Below, one piece after another: positions 53,489 through 62,681 of a stretch of 64,000 bases of DNA. A model generated the notes under the pieces. The model searched no databases. It was not told the DNA's origin and saw nothing but the letters and a program-made list of their open reading frames with translations. Each line of letters opens with the position of its first letter. Position 1 is the first letter of the stretch. The DNA is taken from assembly GCF_002277895.1 (NCBI RefSeq), contig NZ_CP022998.1:3453501-3517500 (forward strand), given 5' to 3'. The position numbers and the translations under genes were made by a program. Source of the DNA: Rhizobium sp. 11515TR (lineage in GTDB: Bacteria > Pseudomonadota > Alphaproteobacteria > Rhizobiales > Rhizobiaceae).

Positions 53489-55231
53489 ATGCGCCACTTC
53501 CGCCAGCGGGCGATTTCGTCGGTAACCCTGGTCACATTTGCTCTCTTTTCCGTCACTGCCAGAGCTGCCGCGCCGCCACCGGTCGAGGCGGAGCATGGCA
53601 TGGTGGTCACCGCTCAACATCTCGCCACCGATGTCGGCGTCGAGGTGCTCAAGAATGGTGGCAATGCCGTCGATGCCGCCGTTGCGGTCGGCTATGCACT
53701 GGCCGTGGTCTACCCGACCGCCGGCAATATCGGCGGCGGCGGCTTCATGACCATCCGTATGCGCGACGGCAAGACCACTTTCCTCGATTTCCGCGAGCGC
53801 GCACCCCTGGCGGCGACCAAAGGCATGTATCTCGACGACAAGGGCAATATCGTCAAAGGCGCCAGCACGGACGGCTATCTCGCTGTCGGCGTTCCCGGCT
53901 CGGTCATGGGCTTCGAGACGGCCCGCGAGAAATACGGCACCAAGTCCCGCCAGGATCTGATCGCGCCGGCCATTCGCTATGCCAAGGAAGGCTTCACGCT
54001 GAACCAGGCCGATGCCGCCGAGCTGAACGAGGGCAAGAAGTGGCTCTCGCGCGATCCGGCCACTGCCGCGATCTTCACCAAATCCGATGGCAAACCCTTC
54101 GCGACGGGCGACAAGCTGGTGCAGCCGGATCTCGCCAATGCCCTATCAGGCATTTCCGATCAGGGGCCGGATGGCTTCTACAAGGGGCCAGTCGCCAACG
54201 CCATCGTCAAGGCAAGCCAGGACAAGGGCGGCATTCTCGCAAACCAGGATTTCGAACAATACAAGGTCCGCGAGCTCGAGCCCGTGAAGTGCAATTATCG
54301 CGGATATGAGATCATCTCCTCGCCGCCGCCCTCCTCCGGCGGCGTCATCATCTGCGAAATCCTCAATGTATTGGAAGGCTACCCGCTCTCCTATACCGGC
54401 TACGCTTCGGCCGATACGGTCCATTACATGGTCGAAGCCATGCGCTACGCCTATGTCGATCGCAACTCCGCGCTCGGCGACCCTGACTTCGTCGACAATC
54501 CCGTCAGCAAGCTGCTGGACAAGGCCTATGCCCAGAAGATCCGCGACGGCATCTCTCCCTATAAGGCCGGCGTTTCCAAGGATCTGATGCCGAAGGGCCT
54601 CGGCGAAAGCCACGAGACGACCCATTATTCGATCGTCGACAATGACGGCAATGCCGTCGCCGTCACCTATACGCTGAACGGCTCCTTCGGTGCCGGCGTC
54701 GTTGCGCCCGGCACGGGCATCCTCTTGAACAACGAGATGGATGATTTCACCTCCAAGCCGGGGGTGCCCAACCTTTATGGCCTAGTGCAGGGCGAGGCCA
54801 ACGCCATCCAGCCGAAGAAGACGCCGCTCTCCTCCATGAGCCCGACGATCGTTACCAAGGACGGCAAGCCCTTCATGGTGATCGGCAGCCCCGGCGGCTC
54901 GCGCATCATCACCATCACGCTGGAAGCAATCATCAACGTCATCGATTTCGGCATGAACATTCAGGAGGCGATCGATGCTCCGCGCATCCATCACCAATGG
55001 CTACCGGACAAGGTCTACATGGAGCCGCGTGCGCTTTCGCCCGATACGATCAAGCTTCTGACCGGCATGGGCTACACGGTTCAGGTCGACAATAGCTGGC
55101 CGATCTGGGGCCAGGCCGCTGGCATCCTCGTCGGCGGCAAGAGCCTCAGCGACATCGCCAAGGGCGGTGGCGCCCGCTACAACGGCGCCGTGGATAGCCG
55201 TGCCGGCTCGGGGCTTGCCGAAGGCTACTGA
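53489..55231 (+). CDS. Gamma-glutamyltransferase (periplasmic)
   Basis: The ATG at 53489 (GGAGG 10 nt upstream) gives 580 residues; an ATG at 53471 is the alternative. A Sec signal (MRHFRQRAISSVTLVTFALFSVTARA) is followed by the family's N-terminal segment. The self-cleavage and catalytic Thr is in ESHETTHYSIVDNDGNAVAVTYTLNG. The small-subunit features are GVVAPGTGILLNNEMDDF, LSSMSPTIV and GSPGGSRIITI. It hydrolyses or transfers the gamma-glutamyl group of glutathione in the periplasm. A strong terminator follows at 55265-55292. Confidence 0.95.
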   Translation: MRHFRQRAISSVTLVTFALFSVTARAAAPPPVEAEHGMVVTAQHLATDVGVEVLKNGGNAVDAAVAVGYALAVVYPTAGNIGGGGFMTIRMRDGKTTFLDFRERAPLAATKGMYLDDKGNIVKGASTDGYLAVGVPGSVMGFETAREKYGTKSRQDLIAPAIRYAKEGFTLNQADAAELNEGKKWLSRDPATAAIFTKSDGKPFATGDKLVQPDLANALSGISDQGPDGFYKGPVANAIVKASQDKGGILANQDFEQYKVRELEPVKCNYRGYEIISSPPPSSGGVIICEILNVLEGYPLSYTGYASADTVHYMVEAMRYAYVDRNSALGDPDFVDNPVSKLLDKAYAQKIRDGISPYKAGVSKDLMPKGLGESHETTHYSIVDNDGNAVAVTYTLNGSFGAGVVAPGTGILLNNEMDDFTSKPGVPNLYGLVQGEANAIQPKKTPLSSMSPTIVTKDGKPFMVIGSPGGSRIITITLEAIINVIDFGMNIQEAIDAPRIHHQWLPDKVYMEPRALSPDTIKLLTGMGYTVQVDNSWPIWGQAAGILVGGKSLSDIAKGGGARYNGAVDSRAGSGLAEGY

Positions 55232-55264
55232 TCGCCTCGGTGCCCGCTGAAAACGACGACACGG

Positions 55265-55292
55265 ACCGGTGCCACCACCAATTGGCACCGGT
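55265..55292 (+). terminator. Rho-independent terminator after gamma-glutamyltransferase
   Basis: A perfect 10-bp stem ACCGGTGCCA/TGGCACCGGT with an 8-nt loop is followed by CTTTCT. The rest of the 356-nt gap 55232-55587 has no gene; it holds the promoter region of the following transporter. Confidence 0.88.
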
Positions 55293-55587
55293 CTTTCTGC
55301 CTATGGCATCCGACCAAACGAGCACATTATCTTACGCGAAAAAACCAAGCGTGAGCATTTCGACGCGATATCGCGCCTATTCATTCACCTCACGTTCATT
55401 TGATGTCGTTTGCCCCTCCATGTGCGTCATTTTTTTTCATCCCATGAATGGGATTTGCGATTTCTGATATAGCAATCGCGTGCAAGCAGGAGTATACAAA
55501 CCGCCGTTCAAATAGGCCTTCGCGCCATGACCAGACTTGCGGTTCTGTCTTACGACCCCACCGCACCATCGAGAGCGATCCCCGACA

Positions 55588-57042
55588 ATGTCGGATCAGA
55601 TATTCCAGGCCGCCCCGACCCGGCGGGCCGCACCGAATTTTCGTGTAGTAGCGCTTATCGTAGCAAGCGCGATGTTCATGGAACAGCTCGACGCGACCGT
55701 GCTCGCAACAGCCCTTCCGACTATGGCAAGAGACTTCGGCGTCAGCGCGCCGGCCATGAGTATCTCGCTGACATCCTACCTCCTCAGCCTCGCGATCTTC
55801 ATTCCTGCCAGCGGCGCCATCGCAGACCGCTTCGGGTCGCGCACCGTCTTTCGGTCCGCCATCGCGGTCTTCGTTGTCGGCTCGCTTCTCTGCGCGCAGG
55901 CGCCGAACCTGTTCTTCCTCGTGATCGCGCGCCTCCTTCAAGGCCTCGGCGGCGCTATGATGCTGCCCGTCGGTCGCCTCGTGCTGATGCGCAGCGTCGC
56001 CCGCAAGGATATGGTCAACGCCATGTCCTGGCTGCTGATCCCGGCGCTGGTCGGCCCCATTCTTGGCCCGCCGATCGGCGGCATGTTCGTCACCTATCTC
56101 GACTGGCGCTGGATCTTCTACATCAACGTGCCGATCGGCATCATCGGCTTCATCCTGGTGACGATGTTCATCGAAGAGGTGAAAGGCCCGCGCACCGGTC
56201 GTTTCGATCTCTCAGGCTTCATCCTCTCGGGCATTTCGCTCGGCTCTCTGCTCTTCGGCTTTGAAATGTCGAGCCGCGAGGGCGAAGGCTATATGGCGGT
56301 CTTCCTGATCTCCATCGGCCTTCTGTTCGGCATCGCCTATCTGCACCACGCCCGCAAGCACCCCTCACCGATCATGGATTTCTCCTTGATGAAGGTGCCG
56401 ACTTTCCGCACCTCGGTCATCGCCGGTTCGCTGACGCGTATCAGCCAGGGCGCCCATCCCTTCCTGATCCCGCTGATGCTGCAGCTCGGCTTCGGTCTTT
56501 CGGCCGCGGCCGCAGGCCAGATCGCTATTGCGACCGCGCTCGGCTCCATGGCCATGAAGCCGCTGCAGGTCCGCATCCTGCGCACGCTCGGCTTCCGCAC
56601 CGCCCTCATCATCTTCGGCCTGATCGGCACGCTCGGCTATGGCATGTGTGCCATCTTCAAGCCGGATTGGCCGCTGCCCGTCATCTTCGTGATCCTGTTC
56701 TTCTGCGGCTTCTTCATGTCGTTCCAGTTCACGGCCTACAACACGATTGCCTATGACGAGATCGAGCGCGACCGCATGAGCATTGCGACGAGTTTCTACT
56801 CGACGTTCCAGCAGCTGATGCTATCTCTCGGCATCTGCGTCGCCGCCCTTGCGCTGCATGGCTCGATGCAGCTGCGTGGGGAGACGAAGGCCGAGATGAT
56901 CGACTTCTCCGTCGCCTTCATCGTCGTCACAGCCATTGCGCTTCTCGCCGTCATCTGGAACGCCAGCTTCTCGCGGACCGCCGGTTCGGAAATCAGCGGC
57001 CACCGCCGCAGATCGCCGGAAGACAGCCTCGGCGAGCATTGA
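55588..57042 (+). CDS. MFS exporter, DHA2 family (EmrB/QacA-like, 14 TM)
   Basis: The ATG at 55588 (MSDQIFQAAPTRRA, 484 residues) has GAGAG upstream. The DHA2 hallmark is in TM1 (SAMFMEQLDATVLATALPTMARDFGV), with motif A GAIADRFGSRTVFRSA and motif C LLIPALVGPILGPPIGG. It exports drugs or metabolites by proton antiport. A membrane-fusion partner is not adjacent. Interestingly, it precedes a quinone-detoxification-like fusion gene. Confidence 0.92.
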   Translation: MSDQIFQAAPTRRAAPNFRVVALIVASAMFMEQLDATVLATALPTMARDFGVSAPAMSISLTSYLLSLAIFIPASGAIADRFGSRTVFRSAIAVFVVGSLLCAQAPNLFFLVIARLLQGLGGAMMLPVGRLVLMRSVARKDMVNAMSWLLIPALVGPILGPPIGGMFVTYLDWRWIFYINVPIGIIGFILVTMFIEEVKGPRTGRFDLSGFILSGISLGSLLFGFEMSSREGEGYMAVFLISIGLLFGIAYLHHARKHPSPIMDFSLMKVPTFRTSVIAGSLTRISQGAHPFLIPLMLQLGFGLSAAAAGQIAIATALGSMAMKPLQVRILRTLGFRTALIIFGLIGTLGYGMCAIFKPDWPLPVIFVILFFCGFFMSFQFTAYNTIAYDEIERDRMSIATSFYSTFQQLMLSLGICVAALALHGSMQLRGETKAEMIDFSVAFIVVTAIALLAVIWNASFSRTAGSEISGHRRRSPEDSLGEH

Positions 57043-57169
57043 TGCTTGCCTCCCGCCAACTCCGGCAATAGTGTCTTTGGTGAACAGTGTCTCCACGGAC
57101 GGTGCATTGCATTGAACAGTGGCAGCGACCTAAATAGTACCAGAACGAAATAACAGTCTGGAGCATCCC

Positions 57170-58723
57170 ATGGTCGCCGGCATCCATCACATCACGCTGA
57201 TCACCCGCAAGGTCCAGGCGAATGTCGATTTCTACGTCGGCTTCCTCGGCATGCGCCTCGTCAAGCGCACCGGCGGCTTCGAGGACGCCGCGCAGCTTCA
57301 CCTCCTCTATGGCGACGCCGTGGGTTCGCCCGGCTCGCTGATCACCTTTCTGGTTTGGGAGGATGGTTCTCCCGGCCGCGCCGGCGTCGGCCAGGTCGGC
57401 GAAATCTCGCTCGCCATCGATCCGGCATGCATCGGTTATTGGTTGACGCGCGCCCTGAGTGCCGGCCTCAAACCGGAAGGCCCATCGGAGGAATTCGGCG
57501 AGCCGGTCCTGAGGCTGAAGGACCCGGATGGCGTCATCGTCAAACTGGTGGGAACGAACACGCTGCAGGCCGCAGCTCCTTGGACGAGCGACACCATTCC
57601 GCAGGAGCACGCGATTGCCCGCATCCGCGGCGCAACGCTGTTCAGCGAAACGCCAGAGGAGACGCAAGTCATGCTGGTCGACCATTTCGACTACCGTCCG
57701 CTCGCCACCAACGGAGCGATCAGCCGGCTCGTCTCGGAGCCTGGCGATATCCTCGACATCCGCGATGCCCGTGGCTTCTGGGCGAGTGCCCCGGGAACAG
57801 GTACGGTCGATCACATCGCCTTTCGCGCTGCTGACGATGCGGAATTGCAATCGGTCCACGCCGCCCTGCAGGCGATCGATTCCGGGCCGACGACGATGCA
57901 TGACCGCAAATATTTCCGCTCGCTCTATGTCCGCGAACCCGGCCAGATCCTGTTCGAACTCGCGACGGATGCGCCTGGCATGTTGATCGACGAGGATGAA
58001 GCGACGCTTGGCACGCACCTCTTCGCTCCCGGCGATAGTCCGAAGCTTTTAGCCGAGCTGAACGTGATCCTGCCGCAGTTCTCTATGCCCGGCGACCCGC
58101 GCGTCGTCTATCGCGACCTGCCCTTCATCCATCGCTTCTTCACGCCAGGCGAGCCGAACAGCAATGTCTTCGTTCTGCTGCACGGCTCCGGCGCCAACGA
58201 GACGACGATGCTGCCGCTCGGCCATAAGATCGACCCCGATGCGACCTTGCTCAGCGTGCGCGGCCGCGCACTCGAGGAAGGTGCACCGCGCTGGTTCCGT
58301 CGCAATGGACCGATGTCCTTCGATCAGGCCGATATCGTGAGCGAGGCCGAAGCCTTCGCCGCCTTTATCGACGGCGCGATCCACGCCTATGGCCTCGATC
58401 CGGATCGCATCGTCTATATCGGCTATTCGAACGGCGCCAATTTGCTGAACGCCATGCTGTCGCTACACCCGCACCTCATCCGCCGCGCCGTGCTGCTGCG
58501 CTCCATGGCCGTTCTCGAAAACCCGCCAGCGGCTGATATGTCGGATGCCGATGTGCTGCTGGTCGCGGGCGAGAAGGATTTATACGGGCCATACGCCCAA
58601 CCTCTCGCCGAACGCTTGCGCGATGGCGCAGCAAAGGTCGAGCTGACGACGGTGCCTGCAGGTCACGAGTTTGACGATGCCGACGTTTCGGTCATTCAAG
58701 AGTGGCTGAAGCGGGACGTGTAG
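57170..58723 (+). CDS. Fusion of ring-cleaving VOC dioxygenase (MhqO-like) and alpha/beta hydrolase (MhqD-like)
   Basis: The protein is 517 residues. Residues 1 to about 310 form two vicinal-oxygen-chelate modules (AGIHHITLITRKVQANVDFYVGFLGMRLVKRT; GTVDHIAFRAADDAELQ; a Glu ligand in GQILFELATDAPG), like hydroquinone-type ring-cleaving dioxygenases. From about 315 there is a phospholipase/carboxylesterase-type hydrolase: oxyanion VLLHGSGANE, nucleophile GYSNGANLLNA, and the catalytic His in VPAGHEFDDADV. In Bacillus, MhqO and MhqD are separate proteins of one quinone-stress regulon; here they are one polypeptide. Function in quinone detoxification is inferred. Confidence 0.88.
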   Translation: MVAGIHHITLITRKVQANVDFYVGFLGMRLVKRTGGFEDAAQLHLLYGDAVGSPGSLITFLVWEDGSPGRAGVGQVGEISLAIDPACIGYWLTRALSAGLKPEGPSEEFGEPVLRLKDPDGVIVKLVGTNTLQAAAPWTSDTIPQEHAIARIRGATLFSETPEETQVMLVDHFDYRPLATNGAISRLVSEPGDILDIRDARGFWASAPGTGTVDHIAFRAADDAELQSVHAALQAIDSGPTTMHDRKYFRSLYVREPGQILFELATDAPGMLIDEDEATLGTHLFAPGDSPKLLAELNVILPQFSMPGDPRVVYRDLPFIHRFFTPGEPNSNVFVLLHGSGANETTMLPLGHKIDPDATLLSVRGRALEEGAPRWFRRNGPMSFDQADIVSEAEAFAAFIDGAIHAYGLDPDRIVYIGYSNGANLLNAMLSLHPHLIRRAVLLRSMAVLENPPAADMSDADVLLVAGEKDLYGPYAQPLAERLRDGAAKVELTTVPAGHEFDDADVSVIQEWLKRDV

Positions 58724-58736
58724 GATCGACATATCC

Positions 58737-58758
58737 CCTTCTCCCCTCGGGGAGAAGG
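58737..58758. terminator. Hairpin between convergent genes
   Basis: A 10-bp stem CCTTCTCCCC/GGGGAGAAGG lies 14 nt after the fusion gene and 16 nt before the end of the convergent dehydratase gene. It is identical to the arms of the RIME-like repeats and may serve as a bidirectional terminator. Confidence 0.6.
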
Positions 58759-58773
58759 AAACTATGGCTGCAC

Positions 58774-60051
58774 TCAACCCCTGAACGTATATTCCGCAAT
58801 CGATTCCGGCTTCATCTCGATCGAGAAGCCCGGCAGGCTCGGCGGCATATAGGCAGCGTCACGGATGATGCAGGGGTCGATGAAATGCTCGTGCAGGTGA
58901 TCGACATATTCGATCACCCGGCCATCCTTGGTGCCTGAGACGGCGATATAGTCGATCATCGACAGGTGCTGGACATATTCGCAAAGCCCGACACCGCCAG
59001 CATGCGGCCAGACCGGCAATCCATACTTGGCGGCGATCAGCAGCACTGCCAGCACTTCGTTCAAGCCACCCATACGGCAGGAATCGATCTGCACGATATC
59101 AATCGCGCCCTCGGCGATGAACTGCTTGAACATGATGCGGTTCTGGCACATCTCGCCGGTCGCGACCTTCACCGGGCCGATGGCCTGGCGGATCTTGCGG
59201 TGTCCCGCAACATCATCCGGGCTTGTGGGTTCTTCGATGAAGAAGGGCTTGGCGAAGGCGAGCTTCTTCACCCAGTCGATCGCCTGATTGACTTCCCAGA
59301 CCTGGTTGGCGTCGATCATGAGATAACGGTCGGGCCCGATCACTTCGCGGGCGATGGTCAGGCGACGGATATCGTCTTCGAGATCGCGGCCGACCTTCAT
59401 CTTCACATGGTTGAAGCCGGCATCGATCGCCTCCTGGCACAGGCGGCGCAGCTTGGCATCGTCATAGCCGAGCCAGCCGGCAGATGTCGTATAGCAGGCA
59501 TAGCCCTCGCGCTCGAGCGTGGCGATACGGTCGGCCTTGCCGGCTTCCGCCTTCTTCAGGATGACAACGGCCTCGTCGCGGGTCAGCACATCGGCCAGGT
59601 AACGATAATCGACGATATCGGCGATCTGCTCCGCGTCCATTTCGGCTACCAGCCGCCAGATCGGCTTGCCGGCTTCCTTGGCGAGCAGATCCCAGACGGC
59701 ATTGACGACGGCGCCGGTTGCCAGATGCATCGCGCCCTTCTCCGGGCCGATCCAGCGCAGCTGGCTGTCGCTGGTCAGATGCCGCCAGTATTTGCCCGGG
59801 TTTTCCAGAACCGCCGCAAGTTCCGTGCCGACAACCAGATGCCGCATTGCCTCGATCGCCATGCAGCAGATGTCATTGCCGCGGCCGATGGTGAAGGTCA
59901 GGCCGTGGCCGGCAAGGCCCGGCTTGTCGGTGTCGAGGATGACATAGGCTGCCGAATAGTCCGGATCCGGATTCATCGCGTCCGAACCATCGAGGCTCTG
60001 CGATGTCGGGAAGCGCAAATCGAAAACGCGAAGATTGGTGATGCGCGTCAT
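58774..60051 (-). CDS. L-fuconate dehydratase (enolase superfamily)
   Basis: The 425-residue protein starts at 60051 behind AAGGAG. It is a mandelate-racemase-type enolase-superfamily enzyme: NPDPDYSAAYVILDTD, the KxK motif FNHVKMKVGRDLEDD, metal ligands in YLMIDANQVW and FIEEPTSPDD and ATGEMCQNR, and the catalytic His in PVWPHAGGVG. Its full length and the LTFTIGRGNDI-type N-terminal segment match L-fuconate dehydratases, which give 2-keto-3-deoxy-L-fuconate. It probably shares a transcript with the CoA-transferase upstream. Confidence 0.92.
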   Translation of the reverse strand: MTRITNLRVFDLRFPTSQSLDGSDAMNPDPDYSAAYVILDTDKPGLAGHGLTFTIGRGNDICCMAIEAMRHLVVGTELAAVLENPGKYWRHLTSDSQLRWIGPEKGAMHLATGAVVNAVWDLLAKEAGKPIWRLVAEMDAEQIADIVDYRYLADVLTRDEAVVILKKAEAGKADRIATLEREGYACYTTSAGWLGYDDAKLRRLCQEAIDAGFNHVKMKVGRDLEDDIRRLTIAREVIGPDRYLMIDANQVWEVNQAIDWVKKLAFAKPFFIEEPTSPDDVAGHRKIRQAIGPVKVATGEMCQNRIMFKQFIAEGAIDIVQIDSCRMGGLNEVLAVLLIAAKYGLPVWPHAGGVGLCEYVQHLSMIDYIAVSGTKDGRVIEYVDHLHEHFIDPCIIRDAAYMPPSLPGFSIEMKPESIAEYTFRG

Positions 60052-60092
60052 TGGAAAACTCCTTCTAAATCCATCGCGGCCTCTCGACCCCT

Positions 60093-61253
60093 TCAGCCAA
60101 GGTCGAACTCCTCCCAGAGTGCCGCATTATGCTCGCCAACGTGCGGGGCCGCACGCTCGAATTTCGGTCGCTGCCCATCGATGCGGATAGGCGAGCGGGT
60201 GGTACGCAGGCTGACGCCATCTTCGCGCCCGACCGTCTGCAGCATGTCGAGAAAACGAAAACCTTCGCTACCTAGCAGCTCCGGCCAGTTCAGCACTTTT
60301 GCGCACCAGATGTCGGCAGGTTCCAGGATCGCCAGCCAGTCGTCAACGTTGCGGCTGGCGATGCGCGCCGCGATCAGCGCCTTGATTTCATCGCGTGCCG
60401 TGAACCAGCTTTTCTCGTCATCGCGATAGGGCTCAAGCTCGTCCATCCCGAGCAGATCGGCAAGTTTGGAAATCGGCGTCATGGCGATCGCGAGATAGCC
60501 GTCGGCGGCGGGGTAGACGCCATAAGGCGCTGAAAGATAGGCATGGGCGCTGCGAACATGGGAGCGCTCAGGCAGCTTGCCGCCGTTGTTCATATGCACG
60601 CTCAGCACCTCGACCTGCAGATCGACCAGAGCTTCCAGCAGGCTGGTCTCCACCAGCCCGCCCGCGCCCGTCACGCCGCGCCGCACCAGCGCCGCCAGAA
60701 TGCCCTGGGCGGCAGCCGCACCCGCGAGCATATCGCCGATCGCGAGACCAAAAGGCACCGGCCCCTGTCCCTCGTCACCGTTCAGCCACATGACGCCGGA
60801 GCGCGATTGCGCCAGAAGATCCTGCCCCGGCCGTGCGACCCATGGTCCCTCTTCGCCGTAGCCGCTGATCGAGCAATAGACGAGGCGTGGATTGAGCTTG
60901 TTTGCGGCCTCGTAATCCAGCCCCAGCCGCTCGATCACGCCGGGGCGAAAGTTCTGAATAAGCACGTCGGCCTTGGAGATCAGCTTGCGCAGCGCGCTCA
61001 TATCGCGCTGGTTCTTCAGATCGACCGCCAGACTTTCCTTTGAGCGGTTGATCGCATGGAAGATCGTCGAATCACCGCTTTCATCGTCGCTGAGATAAAG
61101 CCCACGCGAAAGATCGCCGCCACCGGGACGCTCGATCTTGATCACCCTGGCACCGAGATCCATCAGTCGCAGCGAGCAATAGGGACCCGACAGAAACTGG
61201 CTCATGTCGACGACGACAAGTCCGGCCAGCGGCAAGTCCCTCTTCAGTGTCAT
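60093..61253 (-). CDS. CaiB/BaiF family CoA-transferase
   Basis: The 386-residue class III CoA-transferase has an N-terminal LPLAGLVVVDMSQFLSGPYCSLRLMDLGARVIKIERPGGGD, and the catalytic Asp is expected in FGLAIGDMLAGAAAAQGIL. It moves CoA between carboxylic acids; the substrate is unknown. It has GGAG upstream of the start at 61253. It is cotranscribed with the fuconate dehydratase. The 237-nt divergent gap to the CMD gene holds a strong palindrome (61349-61371). Confidence 0.92.
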   Translation of the reverse strand: MTLKRDLPLAGLVVVDMSQFLSGPYCSLRLMDLGARVIKIERPGGGDLSRGLYLSDDESGDSTIFHAINRSKESLAVDLKNQRDMSALRKLISKADVLIQNFRPGVIERLGLDYEAANKLNPRLVYCSISGYGEEGPWVARPGQDLLAQSRSGVMWLNGDEGQGPVPFGLAIGDMLAGAAAAQGILAALVRRGVTGAGGLVETSLLEALVDLQVEVLSVHMNNGGKLPERSHVRSAHAYLSAPYGVYPAADGYLAIAMTPISKLADLLGMDELEPYRDDEKSWFTARDEIKALIAARIASRNVDDWLAILEPADIWCAKVLNWPELLGSEGFRFLDMLQTVGREDGVSLRTTRSPIRIDGQRPKFERAAPHVGEHNAALWEEFDLG

Positions 61254-61348
61254 TGATATTCCCGCTCCCCGACATCACCCCGGCCCACGGCGCCTCTCCG
61301 CCTTGAGGACTATCCTCGTCACCGGTTCTGCGTCAGCCTCAATCTTCT

Positions 61349-61371
61349 TATGTGAATAGTATTTTCACATA
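61349..61371. promoter_or_regulatory. Palindrome TATGTGAA-N7-TTCACATA, candidate operator
   Basis: A perfect 8-bp dyad in the AT-rich divergent gap between the CoA-transferase/dehydratase unit and the CMD gene. It likely binds a dimeric regulator; no regulator gene is next to it. Confidence 0.6.
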
Positions 61372-61490
61372 TGGATGATTTTTGCAAACGAAAAGAGGGA
61401 GGATAATGGGAGCTCTCCGCGCCCATGTCGTCAGGAAATAGATTATGGTTCCACACAATGAGAGCTGACGAAATGAAAGGGAGATAAGGA

Positions 61491-61904
61491 ATGGCGACGG
61501 TCAAGTTACTCGATGATGCGGAAGCCGAGGCAATCCCGGCGGTCAAGGCTGTGTTCGACGACATTCGCGCGGTGAGAAAATCCGATTTCGTCAATAATTT
61601 CTGGCGCGGCCTTGCCAATGATCCTGCATTGCTTAAACGCACCTGGGAGGGCCTGAAAGCGGTCATGGTGGCGGACGGCGCACTCGACCCGCTCGTGCGC
61701 GAGATGATCTACATAGCCGTCTCCACGGCCAACGGCTGCACCTATTGCGTCCATTCGCATACCGCAGCCGCCAGAGCAAAAGGCATGACTGACGCCCAGC
61801 ACGGGGAACTGCTGGCGGTTATCGGACTAGCCGGACAGACCAATCACCTCGTGACAGCGATGCAAATCCCCGTCGATCCGGAATTCGAGGTCGGCGGCCG
61901 ATGA
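61491..61904 (+). CDS. Carboxymuconolactone decarboxylase family / AhpD-like protein
   Basis: The 137-residue protein has the motif GCTYCVHSHTAAARAKGMTDAQ, that is CxxC with His, as in AhpD-like enzymes. AAAGGGAGATAAGGA precedes the start at 61491. Probably a peroxidase or related redox enzyme. It shares its promoter region with the CoA-transferase unit. Confidence 0.9.
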   Translation: MATVKLLDDAEAEAIPAVKAVFDDIRAVRKSDFVNNFWRGLANDPALLKRTWEGLKAVMVADGALDPLVREMIYIAVSTANGCTYCVHSHTAAARAKGMTDAQHGELLAVIGLAGQTNHLVTAMQIPVDPEFEVGGR

Positions 61905-61911
61905 CACGCAA

Positions 61912-61941
61912 AAGGCCCGCGGGCATATGCCGGCGGGCCTT
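61912..61941. terminator. Bidirectional terminator between convergent genes
   Basis: A perfect 9-bp stem AAGGCCCGC/GCGGGCCTT with a loop that can pair further (GGCATATGCC). It lies 8 nt after the CMD gene and 20 nt before the end of the convergent gene. Confidence 0.85.
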
Positions 61942-61960
61942 CGATAAACAATCTTCGCTG

Positions 61961-62350
61961 TTAGCGATCCGACGTTTCCGCCGCCTGGGTATCTGCCGCA
62001 ATGGCAGCAACATTGACGCCGTTGTTCACGACCAGCAATCTTTTACGAACCAGAACGCCCATCACGCGGGCGGCGGTCGAAAAGGTCATCGTGTCGAGCG
62101 GACCCTCGCCCTCCCAAGGCTTGGTCAGCCGCTCGGTCACGGCCGAGACGATATTGTTGGGCACGATATCAGTGCATTCGCGCATGGCCTCGAAAACGAC
62201 ACTGATGGGATGGATACGTCCCTCGAACGTCACGATCGGTTCGGTTACTTCGCTGTCCCATTCCTCGAAGGCATAGAGCGCTTCGCGGAAGAGCTGCTGC
62301 AGGGTAATGGGGGCATGACCCTCATGAAGGGGCGGCAAGGCATTCGACAT
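61961..62350 (-). CDS. Conserved hypothetical protein
   Basis: The 129-residue protein has a mostly soluble, acidic composition (MSNALPPLHEGHAPITLQQLFREALYAFEEWDSEVTEPIVTFEGRI). It has no cysteines except in REC, and no membrane segment or recognisable motif. The start at 62350 is preceded on its strand by GAAAGGAGACAGAC, a strong ribosome site that supports coding. I do not recognise the family. Confidence 0.65.
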   Translation of the reverse strand: MSNALPPLHEGHAPITLQQLFREALYAFEEWDSEVTEPIVTFEGRIHPISVVFEAMRECTDIVPNNIVSAVTERLTKPWEGEGPLDTMTFSTAARVMGVLVRKRLLVVNNGVNVAAIAADTQAAETSDR

Positions 62351-62526
62351 GTCTGTCTCCTTTCAATTGGAAGTCCGGCGCATATATGAAAGTTGATGGT
62401 CTCTCCTCCGAGACCCAAGCGCTGCTTCTTCAGTTTGGCGCGCCTTAAATGGGGGAGCGGCGCGGCAAACCATCTTGTGACCGGCGCAACGCGGGACGCA
62501 CACGAAATGTTCCCACCGGTCATGTA

Positions 62527-62559
62527 ACTTGATCAAGTCTATAGATTAATCTCGACTTG
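62527..62559. promoter_or_regulatory. Overlapping palindromes upstream of the cupin gene
   Basis: ACTTGATCAAGT (62527-62538) is a perfect 12-bp palindrome overlapping CAAGTC-N14-GACTTG (62534-62559). Both lie in the 331-nt gene-free gap 62351-62681. A further GGTCTC/GAGACC hairpin is at 62398-62415. They are candidate operator sites for the cupin gene. Confidence 0.5.
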
Positions 62560-62681
62560 AAAAGCCTCAATGATAACTTTCTGCAATTCTCTTTATTTTT
62601 GAATGACTTCACGTAGAGTGAAATGACAGCGCATCTGTGGAAGGCATGCGAATCTCCATTCAGGGCCGAAAGGACGCGACC

